This document shows, piece after piece, positions 1-8,549 of a DNA stretch of 64,000 nt; position 1 is the first letter of the stretch; every line of letters starts with the position of its first letter. The stretch is from contig NZ_ARQE01000007.1 in the NCBI RefSeq assembly GCF_000382705.1, positions 124,433 to 188,432 of the forward strand. Reading direction: 5' to 3'. The notes beneath the pieces were generated by a model. The model worked only from the letters and a program-made list of their open reading frames with translations, was not told the DNA's origin and searched no databases. The DNA is from Aureimonas ureilytica DSM 18598 = NBRC 106430 (lineage in GTDB: Bacteria > Pseudomonadota > Alphaproteobacteria > Rhizobiales > Rhizobiaceae). A program made the translations under genes and the position numbers.

Positions 1-440
1 GCGAGCACCCGCTCGGGATCGCGCATCTGGACTTCGGCAAAGAGCGCCAGAGCCCGGTCGCGCGCCTCGGCCCGGCCGAGGCCCTTGTGGCGGCGCAGAC
101 CGTCCGTCACCTGGGGCTCGATGCGGCGCGCGGGGTTCAGCGCCGTCAAAGGGTCCTGCGGGATCAGCGCGACGGTTTCGGCGAGCCGCTGGCGGCGGCG
201 CGTCTCGCTGAGGGCGCCGAGGTCCTCGCCCGCGAGGCGGATCGTTCCGCCGGTGACGCGGATCGTACCGGGCAGGATGTCGAGAACGGCCTTGCCGATC
301 GTGGACTTGCCCGCCCCGCTTTCGCCCACCAGCCCATGGACCTCGCCCGGCTGGACGGTGAGCGACACGTCGCGCAGCACCGGCGCGCCGTCGCGGATCG
401 AGAGGGCGGAGAGGTTGGCGATCTCGAGAACGGGGCTCAT
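1..440 (-). CDS. Dipeptide/oligopeptide ABC transporter ATP-binding protein (5' part, cut by window edge)
   Basis: This is the amino-terminal ~146 residues of an ABC ATPase of the DppD/OppD family, which powers import of peptides or similar small solutes from the cytoplasmic face. The Walker A motif (GESGAGKST) is visible near residue 40 and the Q-loop (ALIPQDPLTALNP) near residue 95; the signature and Walker B motifs lie beyond position 1. The ATG at 438-440 overlaps the stop of the upstream permease in an ATGA arrangement, so it is translationally coupled as the fourth gene of a minus-strand operon (binding protein, two permeases, ATPase). A DppF-like second ATPase may follow outside the window. 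The substrate is unknown; its position beside the oxidoreductase genes suggests an aromatic or N-heterocyclic compound rather than a nutritional peptide, but that is inference. Confidence 0.9.
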   Translation of the reverse strand, partial: MSPVLEIANLSALSIRDGAPVLRDVSLTVQPGEVHGLVGESGAGKSTIGKAVLDILPGTIRVTGGTIRLAGEDLGALSETRRRQRLAETVALIPQDPLTALNPARRIEPQVTDGLRRHKGLGRAEARDRALALFAEVQMRDPERVL

Positions 441-1330
441 CGGCGCATCACCGGGTCGAAGGCGCGGCGCAGACCGTCGCCGAGCTGGTTGAAGGCGATC
501 ACGGTGAGGAAGAGGAGCGCCAAGGGCGCCGCGAAGATCCACCAGCCCTGATAGATGACCTGCCGTCCTTCGGCGATCATGCCGCCCCAGGTCGGCGTGT
601 CGGACGACACCGAGAGGCCGACGAAGGAGAGGATCGCCTCGACCACCACGGCGATGCCCATTTCCAGCGTCAGGAGCACGAGCAGCACCGGCGCGACGTT
701 GGGCAGGATTTCCTTCAGAAGGATCGCCGCGTTGCCGAAGCCGATCGATCGCGCGGCGGTGACGTAGTCGGCTTTCGCCTGCGCCTGCGTTTCCGCCCGG
801 ATCACGCGGGCAAAGCGCGTCCAGTCGATGACGGCGATGGCGAGGATCACCGAATGAAGCCCCGCGCCGGAAATGGCGACGATCAGGATCGACAGGAGAA
901 CCGGCGGGAAGGCCATCCAGACCTCGACGAGGCGCGAGACGAGCGTGTCGATCCACCCGCCGAAATAGCCGGCCAGAAGCCCGAGCGCGGTGCCGACGAA
1001 GGCGGCGGCGAGGCTCGCCGCGAAGGCGACGGTCATGGCGATGCTCGCGCCATGGAGAAGGCGCGACAGCACGTCGCGCCCGAGGCTGTCGGTGCCGAGG
1101 AGATAGCCGGGCTCGGCGCCGTCGAACCCCATCGGCGGCAGCGTGCCGAGCATCAGGTCCTGTTCCAGCGGATCGTGCGGGGCGATCCAGGGCGCGAGGA
1201 TGGCGACGAGGACGAGGAGGAGCACGAAGCCCCCGCCGAACAGGAGGCGGGCGTTGAGGATGCCGCCCCGGCGACGGCGAGCCGGCCGGGGCGCGCGCGT
1301 CAGGGGGTGGAGCGCGGCGCTGTCAGCCAT
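437..1330 (-). CDS. Dipeptide-type ABC transporter permease (DppC-like)
   Basis: Inner-membrane permease of 297 residues in the DppC/OppC family, which forms the channel with the DppB-like subunit. It has an N-terminal membrane helix (about residues 25-45), the OppC N-terminal signature with GTDSLGRDVLSR, about five further helices, and the EAA loop that contacts the ATPase (VTAARSIGFGNAAILLKEILPN). I chose the ATG at 1328-1330, which overlaps the upstream permease stop in ATGGCTGA; ten more in-frame codons exist upstream but lie inside the previous gene. The stop overlaps the ATPase start by 4 bp, so all these genes form one operon. Confidence 0.92.
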   Translation of the reverse strand: MADSAALHPLTRAPRPARRRRGGILNARLLFGGGFVLLLVLVAILAPWIAPHDPLEQDLMLGTLPPMGFDGAEPGYLLGTDSLGRDVLSRLLHGASIAMTVAFAASLAAAFVGTALGLLAGYFGGWIDTLVSRLVEVWMAFPPVLLSILIVAISGAGLHSVILAIAVIDWTRFARVIRAETQAQAKADYVTAARSIGFGNAAILLKEILPNVAPVLLVLLTLEMGIAVVVEAILSFVGLSVSSDTPTWGGMIAEGRQVIYQGWWIFAAPLALLFLTVIAFNQLGDGLRRAFDPVMRR

Positions 1331-2330
1331 GACGCAGCCTCGGATTGAGCGCGACGGCAAGGAGATCCACCGCGATGTTGACCAGGATGAAGAGAAGGCC
1401 GAACAGGAGAACGAGGCCTTGGATCAGGGGCAGGTCGCGATTGATGACGGCGTCGATGGCGAGATTGCCGATGCCGGGATAGCTGAAGATGCGCTCCACG
1501 ATCACCGTGCCGCCGATCAGGAAGGTGAACTGGACGCCGGTGAGCGCCAGCGCCGGCCCGGCCGCGTTGCGCAGCGCCTCGCCCAGAACGAGGCCGAGCG
1601 GCGAGCGGCCCCGGATGCGGGCGAGAAGCACGTAGTCCTGCAGCATGGCCTCGTTCAGCGAGGCCTTCAGCACCCGCGCGATGACCGCCGCCAGCGGCAG
1701 GCCGAGCGCCAGGACCGGCATCGCCATGTGGGCCAGAACGTCCCGCGCCACGCGCCATTGGCCGGTCACGAGGCTCTCGAGGAGATAGAAGCGCGTCGAG
1801 AAATCGGCGGGCAGCGTCGGGTCGATGCGCCCGGACAGCGGCAGGATGGGATAGACGACGCCGAGAAGGATCACGAAGGCGAGCGCCCAGATGAAGTCGG
1901 GCACGGCCAGAACGAGGCCGTTCACGGCGTCGATCACCGCCTCGCCCGTCTTGCGCGCCAGGAGCGTGCCGAGAACCGCGACGCCGCCGCCGAGGAGGAC
2001 GGCGAAGGCGAGCGCCGCGACGCAGAGTTCCAGCGTTGCCGGCAGGCGCGACAGGAGCGCGCCCCCGACCCCGACCCGCAGCGAGATCGAAGTGCCGAAA
2101 TCGCCCTGCGCGATCGCGCCGAGCCAGAGGCCGAACTGCTCGATCAGCGAACGGTCGAGCCCATAGGCGGCGCGCAGGCGCTGGATGTCCTCCGGGCTCG
2201 CGCCCGGCGCGATCATCATCGCGATCGGGTCGCCCGGAGCGACCCGCAGGAGCAGGAAGACCACCACCGCGACGCCGAACAGCGTCGCGACGGCCAGTCC
2301 CGCCCGGTGGAGGACGAGGCGTGCGATCAT
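1323..2330 (-). CDS. Dipeptide-type ABC transporter permease (DppB-like)
   Basis: Permease of 335 residues of the DppB/OppB family. The N-terminal helix with VVVFLLLRVAPGDP is the family hallmark, followed by a periplasmic segment (about residues 35-95) and five more membrane helices. The EAA loop reads VLLARIRGRSPLGLVLGEALRNA, and the C-terminus ends with the typical DLLAVALNPRLR. The start is the ATG at 2328-2330, 17 bp after the stop of the substrate-binding protein gene. It pairs with the downstream DppC-like permease. Family assignment is secure; the substrate is not. Confidence 0.93.
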   Translation of the reverse strand: MIARLVLHRAGLAVATLFGVAVVVFLLLRVAPGDPIAMMIAPGASPEDIQRLRAAYGLDRSLIEQFGLWLGAIAQGDFGTSISLRVGVGGALLSRLPATLELCVAALAFAVLLGGGVAVLGTLLARKTGEAVIDAVNGLVLAVPDFIWALAFVILLGVVYPILPLSGRIDPTLPADFSTRFYLLESLVTGQWRVARDVLAHMAMPVLALGLPLAAVIARVLKASLNEAMLQDYVLLARIRGRSPLGLVLGEALRNAAGPALALTGVQFTFLIGGTVIVERIFSYPGIGNLAIDAVINRDLPLIQGLVLLFGLLFILVNIAVDLLAVALNPRLRHG

Positions 2331-2347
2331 GATCCCGCGCCGTCCGC

Positions 2348-3883
2348 TCAGGCCACGGAGACGAGCGTCGGCTGCAGCGCGCCGGACGTGTTCGGCACCA
2401 CCTTCAGCCCCTTCCGGAACACGACGGGCTGGACATACTGGAGGAGCGGAATGACGTAGCCTTCCTCGGCAATGTACTTGTCCACCGCCTTCCAGCCGGC
2501 GATGCGCTTCGCCTCGTCCTTCTCGCCCCAGAGCGGCGCGATCTTGGCGTCGAGGTCGTCGGTGTTCCAGACCGAATGCGGCGAGGGGCCGAACATGGCG
2601 AAGCCCGTCGAGGTCGTCGGATCGCCGATCGCGTTGCCCCAGTTGTAGAAGGCCGTTTCGGCGAGCTGGTCGGCGGCGCGCAGCTCGTAGTGCTTGGCGA
2701 TCTCGTAGACCTCGATCGTCGCCTCGATGCCGACCTTGCGCCACATGCCGACGATGGCCTGGACCATCTCGTAGTCCTTGGGCTTGAAGCCGCGCGTCGT
2801 CTGGATGGTGAACCTGGCCGGATTGCTCTTGGAATAGCCGCTGGCGGCGAGAAGCTCGACCGCCTTGGCCTCGTCGTAGCCGACCGTGATCGAGGGATCG
2901 TAGGCCTCGTATTCCGGCGCTTCCAGCGTGTCGATCGGCACGCCGTAGCCGCGCAGAAGCCGGTCCACGATCGCCTTCTTGTTGATCGCGTGATGGGCCG
3001 CGAGGCGCACGTTCTTGTCGAGCATGGCGCCGGTGTTGTTCACGAAGAGCATGCCGATGTCGGAGACCGGCGTCGCAACGCCCTCCAGCTTGCCGCCCTG
3101 GCGCAGGCGGTCGTATTCCTCGTAGGGGATTTCGAGCGTGATGTCGGCCGAGCCGCTCTCGACCTCCGCGACGCGGCTGACCGCGTCGGTCACGAACTTG
3201 AAGACCACCGTCTCGAAAGCCGGCTTGCCGCCCCAGTGGTTCGGGTTGGCCTTGAGGCGCAGATACGCGTTCCCCTCATAGGCGTCGACCATGTAGGGCC
3301 CGGTGCCCACGGGCTTGGCCTCGAAGCCCTGCGGGCCGACCTTCTCGTAATAGGCCTTGGGCAGCACGTAGCCGGTGAGGAAGGCCATCCACTTGAAGAG
3401 CGTCGGATCGAACTGCTTCACGTCGGCGGTGATGCGGTTGCCGTCCGCCTTCAGGTTGCCGATCGTGCTCCAGACGAACTGGATCGGGTTGCCGGTCGCC
3501 GGGTTCCCGGCGCGCTCCAGCGACCAGACGACGTCCTCGGCCGTGAAGGGCGAGCCGTCGTGCCAGGTGACGCCGTCGCGCACGGTCATGTGGACCTTGG
3601 TGCGGTCCTCGTTCCAGCCCCAGTCGGTGAGAAGACCCGGCTCGAAGGCGAGGTCGGGCTTCTGGCCGACGAACTGGTCGAAGACGGCGCGGTAGATCGC
3701 CTGGATCGTCGGGTTCACCGCGGAGGCGCCGACCGTCGGATCGAAGCTCGGCAGGTTGACATTGTAGGCGATGGTCAGCGTGCCGGGCGTCGCGGTCTGG
3801 GCGAGGGCCCGGCCCGACAGGACGGCGGACAGCAGCGCGCCCGCGCCGAGCGCGAGGGTCTGGCGGCGGTTGAGATCGAACAT
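2348..3883 (-). CDS. ABC transporter substrate-binding protein, family 5 (peptide/opine type)
   Basis: Periplasmic binding protein of 511 residues (SBP_bac_5, cluster C) that captures the ligand for the adjacent permeases. It starts with a signal peptide containing twin arginines (NRRQTLALGAGALL) and an ALA-Q cleavage site near residue 28, so Tat export is possible. The mature part has family motifs such as LLTDWGWNEDRTKVHMTVRD, VTWHDGSPFTAEDVVWS, PVGTGPYMVDAY and the late VRLAAHHAINKKAIVDRLL. It is the first gene of the ABC operon, 105 bp downstream of the oxidoreductase beta gene on the same strand. Family 5 proteins bind peptides, nickel, opines, sugars and other small molecules, so the ligand cannot be read from the sequence. 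Confidence 0.93.
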   Translation of the reverse strand: MFDLNRRQTLALGAGALLSAVLSGRALAQTATPGTLTIAYNVNLPSFDPTVGASAVNPTIQAIYRAVFDQFVGQKPDLAFEPGLLTDWGWNEDRTKVHMTVRDGVTWHDGSPFTAEDVVWSLERAGNPATGNPIQFVWSTIGNLKADGNRITADVKQFDPTLFKWMAFLTGYVLPKAYYEKVGPQGFEAKPVGTGPYMVDAYEGNAYLRLKANPNHWGGKPAFETVVFKFVTDAVSRVAEVESGSADITLEIPYEEYDRLRQGGKLEGVATPVSDIGMLFVNNTGAMLDKNVRLAAHHAINKKAIVDRLLRGYGVPIDTLEAPEYEAYDPSITVGYDEAKAVELLAASGYSKSNPARFTIQTTRGFKPKDYEMVQAIVGMWRKVGIEATIEVYEIAKHYELRAADQLAETAFYNWGNAIGDPTTSTGFAMFGPSPHSVWNTDDLDAKIAPLWGEKDEAKRIAGWKAVDKYIAEEGYVIPLLQYVQPVVFRKGLKVVPNTSGALQPTLVSVA

Positions 3884-3919
3884 GGCGGAGGGCCCCCTGA
3901 AGCCGAGATGACGACGGAA

Positions 3920-3985
3920 TGCGGCATGCGGATGCGAATGCGGATGGGCATGCGGGCTGGGGGCGCCCCCGTTCGGGGCGCCGCG
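3920..3985. repeat. ATGCGG-type short tandem repeats and G+C hairpin between iorB and the binding-protein gene
   Basis: The 105-bp spacer holds imperfect hexamer repeats of the form ATGCGG/ATGCGA at about 3920-3955. Next to them is a strong stem, GGCGCCCC at 3962-3969 pairing with GGGGCGCC at 3975-3982 around a CGTTC loop. Read on the minus strand (the direction of transcription) the hairpin lies just after the iorB stop and is not followed by a run of T. It could therefore be an mRNA stabilising or partial termination element that lowers or separates ABC transporter expression. Confidence 0.5.
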
Positions 3986-3988
3986 CCG

Positions 3989-5560
3989 TCAGATCGGCTC
4001 GTAGGCGGAGGCGACGGTGAGAAGCGCGCCGTCGAGCGCCTTGCCCTCCTCGTCGAGGAGCGCGGCCTTGATGAGCCGGTGCATCCAGGCGCCGCCATCG
4101 GCATGGGGCCGGAGCAGCGGCACGGCGGAAAGGACGCGGTCGAACTTGGAATGGCCGCGCGCGTGAGTGTCGGAATAGCCCTTCACGAGGCGGCGGGCGG
4201 CGAGGATCGCGACGGCGAGGTCGTAATTCGCGGGCAGCACCTCGCGCGCCGTCTCCAGCCAATGCGTCCAGTGCTCGACTTCGCGCTCGTGGCGCAGCGA
4301 GCCCCGGCGGAAGCGCTTGAGGCCGGCGACGAGGTAGAGCGCCAGGAACCAGTGGATGCGGTCGGTGCGCACGCGCCGTCCGCGATTGACGAGACGGTCG
4401 AGCGCGGCAAAGAGCTTCGGCCGGTTCTCGATGGCGTGGCCGATCCGGGCCGGCAGCGTGCCCGCCACCTCCTCCATGCGCGGATGCATGTATTCGGTGA
4501 GGCCGAGGATCTGGCCGTCCTTGGCGCCCACCTCGCGGCGGATGCGGGGCGTGCGGGCGGCGCGGGTCTTGAGGTCGGCAACGCGCACCACGTCGTCATA
4601 GGCCATGGCGACGGCGAGGTATTTCGCGGCGGCTTCGGTGAAGGCCCAAGCCTTGTCGGCACCGCCCTGCTTGCGATCCTCGGCGTGGAGCGCTTCGAGC
4701 ACCGTCAGATATTCGCCGGCATAGGCCGCGTCCTGATAGTCCGCGAGGCGCTTCACGCCCGCGAAGGCCATCGGGCGCACGCTTTCGGGCAGCGCGTGGA
4801 TGCGCGACAGAAGCGCGTCGAGTTCGGCCACGCCGACCGAGGCCGGGGGCTCCGGCAGGTCCTTGCCGGGCGCCTTCGGCACGATTTCCTTCTTGTCGCT
4901 GCCGACGCGGTCGAACCCGGCGGCAAAGGCTTTCAGGCTCGGCTCGACGCCCTTGCCGCCGGCGCGGATCGCCGCCTCGAAGGCCTCGCGCGCGAAGGGC
5001 AGGACGCCCGAGCCGGCGAGCGCGCCGAACATCGTCGCCGAGATCACGCTGCCGTTCTTTTCGGCCAGCGTCTGCATGTCGAAGGCCACGATGCGCTTGG
5101 CCGCGACGCCCGCCGCCGCGACGACGCTTTCCGGATCGCCCACACCGTCGCCCGGCACCTCCTTCTCGCCCACGGCATAGGAGCGGTGCGAGGAGGTGAT
5201 GAGCGTGGTGCGGTCGGGCGTCACGAGCCCGCGCAGCATGGAGCGCCCGGCTTCCATGAACTCGGCGGCGAGCACGACGTCGACATCGCCCGGCGTCGGC
5301 ATCAACGACAGGATCGGGTGATGGCCGCCCGAGGCCGGAAGCAGTTCGAGATAGTAGATCGTCGCGCCAGTGCGCTGGGCGACGCCGGGCACCGAAGTGG
5401 ACTGCGCCACCCAGCCCGCCCCTTCGGCGGTCGCCACGATCCAGTCGGCCAGCACCCCGCCGCCCTGCCCGCCCATGGCGAGGATGGCGAGCGAGACGGG
5501 CTTGTCGGTGGAAAGGCGCGCGGGGGCCGGGTCGCGCGGGAAACTCGGATGGATGGTCAT
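3989..5560 (-). CDS. iorB: Indolepyruvate-type 2-oxoacid:ferredoxin oxidoreductase, beta subunit (long form)
   Basis: Beta (gamma-domain) subunit of an indolepyruvate ferredoxin oxidoreductase-type enzyme, 523 residues. The family oxidatively decarboxylates aryl 2-oxo acids with coenzyme A and ferredoxin to aryl-CoA. The N-terminal ~200 residues contain the glycine-rich LAILAMGGQGGGVLADWI motif typical of the pyruvate ferredoxin oxidoreductase gamma domain. The remaining ~300 residues are an extra largely helical C-terminal region, so the protein is more than twice the classical IorB length of about 200. Such long forms are known in aerobic proteobacteria. It starts at the ATG at 5558-5560, 13 bp after the alpha-subunit stop, so the two subunits are co-expressed. 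The true substrate may be an aryl glyoxylate rather than indolepyruvate. Confidence 0.9.
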   Translation of the reverse strand: MTIHPSFPRDPAPARLSTDKPVSLAILAMGGQGGGVLADWIVATAEGAGWVAQSTSVPGVAQRTGATIYYLELLPASGGHHPILSLMPTPGDVDVVLAAEFMEAGRSMLRGLVTPDRTTLITSSHRSYAVGEKEVPGDGVGDPESVVAAAGVAAKRIVAFDMQTLAEKNGSVISATMFGALAGSGVLPFAREAFEAAIRAGGKGVEPSLKAFAAGFDRVGSDKKEIVPKAPGKDLPEPPASVGVAELDALLSRIHALPESVRPMAFAGVKRLADYQDAAYAGEYLTVLEALHAEDRKQGGADKAWAFTEAAAKYLAVAMAYDDVVRVADLKTRAARTPRIRREVGAKDGQILGLTEYMHPRMEEVAGTLPARIGHAIENRPKLFAALDRLVNRGRRVRTDRIHWFLALYLVAGLKRFRRGSLRHEREVEHWTHWLETAREVLPANYDLAVAILAARRLVKGYSDTHARGHSKFDRVLSAVPLLRPHADGGAWMHRLIKAALLDEEGKALDGALLTVASAYEPI

Positions 5561-5573
5561 GGGAACCGTCTCC

Positions 5574-7724
5574 TCAGGCGAAGGCGACGCGGCGCGTCTC
5601 GCGCCGGCGCTGGAGGAAGGTGATGACGCGCTCCCGAAGGCGGGCGAGGAAGCGGTCGGTCTTCGTCGGATTGAAGACGATGTCGGCCTTGTAGAAGGAG
5701 GGGCAGAGGATCGCCGCTTCCGACACCTCGCCGCAATTGCCGCAGCCGACGCACCCGTTGTCGATCGCGGCGACCGGATCGTCCTTCAAGGGGTCGGCCG
5801 TGTGCTTGACCGAGAGCGAGGGACAGCCCGAGAGGCGGATGCAGGCGTGGTCGCCGGTGCAGACGTCCTCGTCCACGCCGAAACGCTCCTTCACCACCCG
5901 CTCGCCGTTCTTCACGGCTTTGGCGAAGATCGGCTTTACCCGGCGCTGCTTGTTGAGCGAGCATTCCGAGGAGGCGACGATGACCTTCGGCCCCTTCTCA
6001 GGGCTCGTCAGCGCCTCCTTCAGTGTGTCGCGCATCTTGGCGACATCGTAGGTGCGATCGACATGGCGCACCCATTTGGCGCCGACGCCCTTCACCGCCG
6101 TCACGATGGAATTGTTGGTGGAGCGGTCGGGGTTCTCGGCGCGGGACGACAGGATGTCCTGACCGCCGGTGGCGGCGGCATAGTGGTTGTCCACTACCAT
6201 GATGACGCCGTCCTGTTTGTTGAAGACGGCGTTGCCGACGCTGGTGTTCAAGCCGTTATGCCAGAAGCCGCCGTCGCCCATGATCGAGATCGGGCGCTTC
6301 TTGGCATCGACGTTGAAGGCCGAGGCCGAGGCCGGCCCGAGCCCGTAGCCCATCGTCGTGCCGCCGATATTGAAGGGCGGCAGGATGGAGAAGAGGTGGC
6401 AGCCGATATCGGCCGAGACGTGGTGGGCTCCGAGTTCCTTCTCCACGAGCTTCATGGCCGCGAAGATCGGGCGCTCGGGGCAGCCGACGCAGAAGCCGGC
6501 AGGGCGCGCGGGAACGACCCCATTCAGCGCCTTCACCTTCGGATCGGCGAGCACGGCGTCGGCGCTCGGCACCGGCGGGCGGTTGCCGAGAAGCTCGGCC
6601 GCATGGGCGTCGAAGAAGGCGGTGAGGCCCTTGGCGAGAACCTGCGAGGTGTATTCGCCGCCGCGCGGCAGGAGGTCCTTGCCGGCAAGCTTGGTCTGGA
6701 GATCGTGACGGCGCAGGATAAGGCTCAGCGCCTGCTCGATATATTCCGGCTGGCCCTCCTCGATCATCAGGACGGCGTCCTTGCCGGCGCAGAAGGCGAC
6801 GAGTTCCTGATCGATCAGCGGATAGGAGACGTTGAGCACATAGAGCGGCACGGCGCTGGAGCCGTAGACATCGGCGAGGCCGAGATGCTGGAGCGCGCGC
6901 ATGACGCTGTTGTAGAGCCCGCCCTGGAGGACGAGGCCGACCCGGCCCGTTTCGGGGCCGAAATGTTCGTTGAGCTTTCGGCTCGCCACGAACTCGACGG
7001 CGGCGGGCCAGCGCTTCTCCAGCTTTTCCTTCTCGTGGACGTAAGCCGCTGGCGGCAGCACGATGCGGTTCAGGTCGCGCTTGGGGTTCTCGACGGCTTC
7101 CTTCAGCGTGAAGGCGGGACGCTTGTTGTCTTTCGCGACGAACTCGCCATGCACGTGGCAGGAGCGGATGCCGACCTGAAGCATGACCGGCGTGTTGGAG
7201 GCTTCCGACAGCTCGAACCCGGTCTCGACGGCCTCGACGATGGAGGTGAGGTTCGGGCGCGGGGTGAGGAGCCACATCTGCGACTTCATCGCAAACGCAT
7301 GTGTGCGCTCCTGCATGATGGAGGAGCCCTCGCCGTAATCCTCGCCGACGATGACGAGGGCGCCGCCCGTGACGCCGCCGGACGACAGGTTCGACAGCGC
7401 GTCGGAGGCGACGTTGGTGCCCGCCGTCGACTTCCAGGTCACGGCCCCGCGCACGGGATACATGACGGAGGCCGAGAGCATGGCGGCGGCGGCCGCTTCC
7501 GAGGCCGAGGATTCGAAATGGACGCCGAGTTCGTCCATGACGCCGCGCGCGTCGGCCAAGACGTCCATCAGATGCGAGATGGGCGAGCCCTGATAGCCGC
7601 CGACATAGGAGACGCCGGACTGCAGCAGCGCCTTGGTGATGGCGAGGATGCCCTCGCCGCGAAAGATGTCGCCCTCGCCGAGCTTCAGCTCTTCGACTTC
7701 GCGAACAAAAGACCGTTCCGCCAT
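5574..7724 (-). CDS. iorA: Indolepyruvate-type 2-oxoacid:ferredoxin oxidoreductase, alpha subunit
   Basis: Alpha subunit of 716 residues carrying the thiamine diphosphate chemistry and a C-terminal ferredoxin-like domain. The N-terminal half is the pyrimidine-binding domain (GGYQGSPISHLMDVL, AVTWKSTAGTNVASDALSNL). The C-terminal half has the TPP-binding segment ISIMGDGGFWHNG with VVDNHYAAATGGQ. The ferredoxin part has Cys622, Cys628 and Cys634 in an unusual wide spacing (CTGDHAC...CP), then a standard CxxCxxC at 658, 661 and 664 with Cys674-Pro. The ATG at 7722-7724 is the first gene of the iorAB-ABC transcription unit; a TTGACA box and an 18-bp palindrome lie upstream. Gene context suggests an aryl 2-oxo acid such as isatinate. 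Confidence 0.92.
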   Translation of the reverse strand: MAERSFVREVEELKLGEGDIFRGEGILAITKALLQSGVSYVGGYQGSPISHLMDVLADARGVMDELGVHFESSASEAAAAAMLSASVMYPVRGAVTWKSTAGTNVASDALSNLSSGGVTGGALVIVGEDYGEGSSIMQERTHAFAMKSQMWLLTPRPNLTSIVEAVETGFELSEASNTPVMLQVGIRSCHVHGEFVAKDNKRPAFTLKEAVENPKRDLNRIVLPPAAYVHEKEKLEKRWPAAVEFVASRKLNEHFGPETGRVGLVLQGGLYNSVMRALQHLGLADVYGSSAVPLYVLNVSYPLIDQELVAFCAGKDAVLMIEEGQPEYIEQALSLILRRHDLQTKLAGKDLLPRGGEYTSQVLAKGLTAFFDAHAAELLGNRPPVPSADAVLADPKVKALNGVVPARPAGFCVGCPERPIFAAMKLVEKELGAHHVSADIGCHLFSILPPFNIGGTTMGYGLGPASASAFNVDAKKRPISIMGDGGFWHNGLNTSVGNAVFNKQDGVIMVVDNHYAAATGGQDILSSRAENPDRSTNNSIVTAVKGVGAKWVRHVDRTYDVAKMRDTLKEALTSPEKGPKVIVASSECSLNKQRRVKPIFAKAVKNGERVVKERFGVDEDVCTGDHACIRLSGCPSLSVKHTADPLKDDPVAAIDNGCVGCGNCGEVSEAAILCPSFYKADIVFNPTKTDRFLARLRERVITFLQRRRETRRVAFA

Positions 7725-8039
7725 GGACCGCTCGTCAAGTTGTGGGAAGGGGATGCCGTCTCAGCGGCAGGGTATATCCATGCATACTCATGCTTTTTAG
7801 AACCGTGTCAAACATATTTCATGCTGCAACTGCTCAATCGGCGGGAGACCGGCGCTTAAGCTTTGGGCATTTGCATGAAAATGCAGGCATCGGACGAAGA
7901 TGCGCGTCCCGGCCCGGGCGGGCGAACCCGATGCGGAGCGGGCGTCGGCCGGGCGTGCGGCGGGGACGGAGGGAGACGGAACCGGGGCAGCCCTTCGGGG
8001 ATCTCGCCCGGAAGGGATCGGAGATCGATCGCCGAGCGA
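7725..8039. promoter_or_regulatory. 315-bp regulatory spacer upstream of iorA
   Basis: No gene is visible here. The spacer separates the marR stop from the iorA start, both on the minus strand. On that strand it holds a TTGACA box at 7806-7811. Seventeen bases further downstream is only a weak -10 candidate (AGTATG, 7783-7788). There is also an A+T-richer stretch with repeated GCATG/ATGCATG elements at about 7778-7795, and the palindrome annotated at 7867-7884. Together this looks like a regulated promoter for iorAB and the ABC transporter genes. Confidence 0.5.
7867..7884. promoter_or_regulatory. 18-bp near-perfect palindrome, candidate MarR operator upstream of iorA
   Basis: The sequence GCATTTGCATGAAAATGC matches its own reverse complement at 16 of 18 positions, with perfect GCATTT/AAATGC arms. 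It lies 143 bp upstream of the iorA start and about 155 bp after the end of a MarR gene on the same strand. The half site GCATTTGCA recurs at 11109-11117 in the divergent promoter region between the cyclase and monooxygenase operons. Size and symmetry fit a MarR dimer site. Assignment to this MarR protein is inferred. Confidence 0.5.
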
Positions 8040-8546
8040 TCAGAGATCGTTGCGGCGGATATTGCCGAGGATGCGGTGCAGGAGGGCGACGAGCGTCTGG
8101 TATTCCTCTTCCGAGACGCCCTCGAACATCTTCGAATAGCGTTCGTACATGGTCGGCCAGACGGCATTGAAGGCCGCGAGGCCCTTTTCCGTGATGGAGG
8201 TCTCGCGCACGCGCGCGTCGTCGGCGCGGGGCGTGCGGGTCACGAGGCCCTGCTCCTCCATCGCATCGAGCGTCCGGCTCATGGTGGACTGCTCGGTCAC
8301 GGCGTAGACGCTGAGCTCGTTGATCGCGAGGCCGTTGGAGACACTGAGGATGGCCAGAACGCGCATCTTGGCCGTCGTCATGTCGAAGGCCTTGAGCTCC
8401 TCCGACATGTCGGCGTTCCAGCGGGCGGCGACGCGGTTGAGGAGGTATGGGGCGAAATGGTTGAGCCCGAGTTCCCCCATCGAGGGGATCGCGCCCTTCC
8501 GCTCGTCCGCGCCGCCCAGAACACCGCGACGATACCTGCCGACCAT
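8040..8546 (-). CDS. MarR family transcriptional regulator
   Basis: Winged-helix regulator of up to 168 residues; MarR proteins are dimeric repressors released by aromatic ligands or CoA thioesters. The core from LNHFAPYLLNRVAARW through the recognition region (LAINELSVYAVTEQSTMSRTLDAMEEQGLVTR) and the wing (PRADDARVRETSITEKG) is clear. I list the ATG at 8544-8546, preceded by AGGTAGG and 3 bp after the flavoprotein stop. An internal ATG at 8478-8480 would give a 146-residue protein closer to the core family length. It is the third gene of the cyclase-flavoprotein-marR operon. It probably controls that operon, iorAB and the divergent monooxygenase operon. Confidence 0.9.
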   Translation of the reverse strand: MVGRYRRGVLGGADERKGAIPSMGELGLNHFAPYLLNRVAARWNADMSEELKAFDMTTAKMRVLAILSVSNGLAINELSVYAVTEQSTMSRTLDAMEEQGLVTRTPRADDARVRETSITEKGLAAFNAVWPTMYERYSKMFEGVSEEEYQTLVALLHRILGNIRRNDL

Positions 8547-8549
8547 GAC

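Noticed and set aside
2576-5623. 1015-codon open frame on the plus strand
   Set aside because: Antisense to the binding-protein and iorB genes; composition is typical of a shadow frame and no family motif is visible.
5370-7859. 829-codon open frame on the plus strand
   Set aside because: Lies opposite iorA, whose TPP and ferredoxin motifs are unmistakable; shadow frame.
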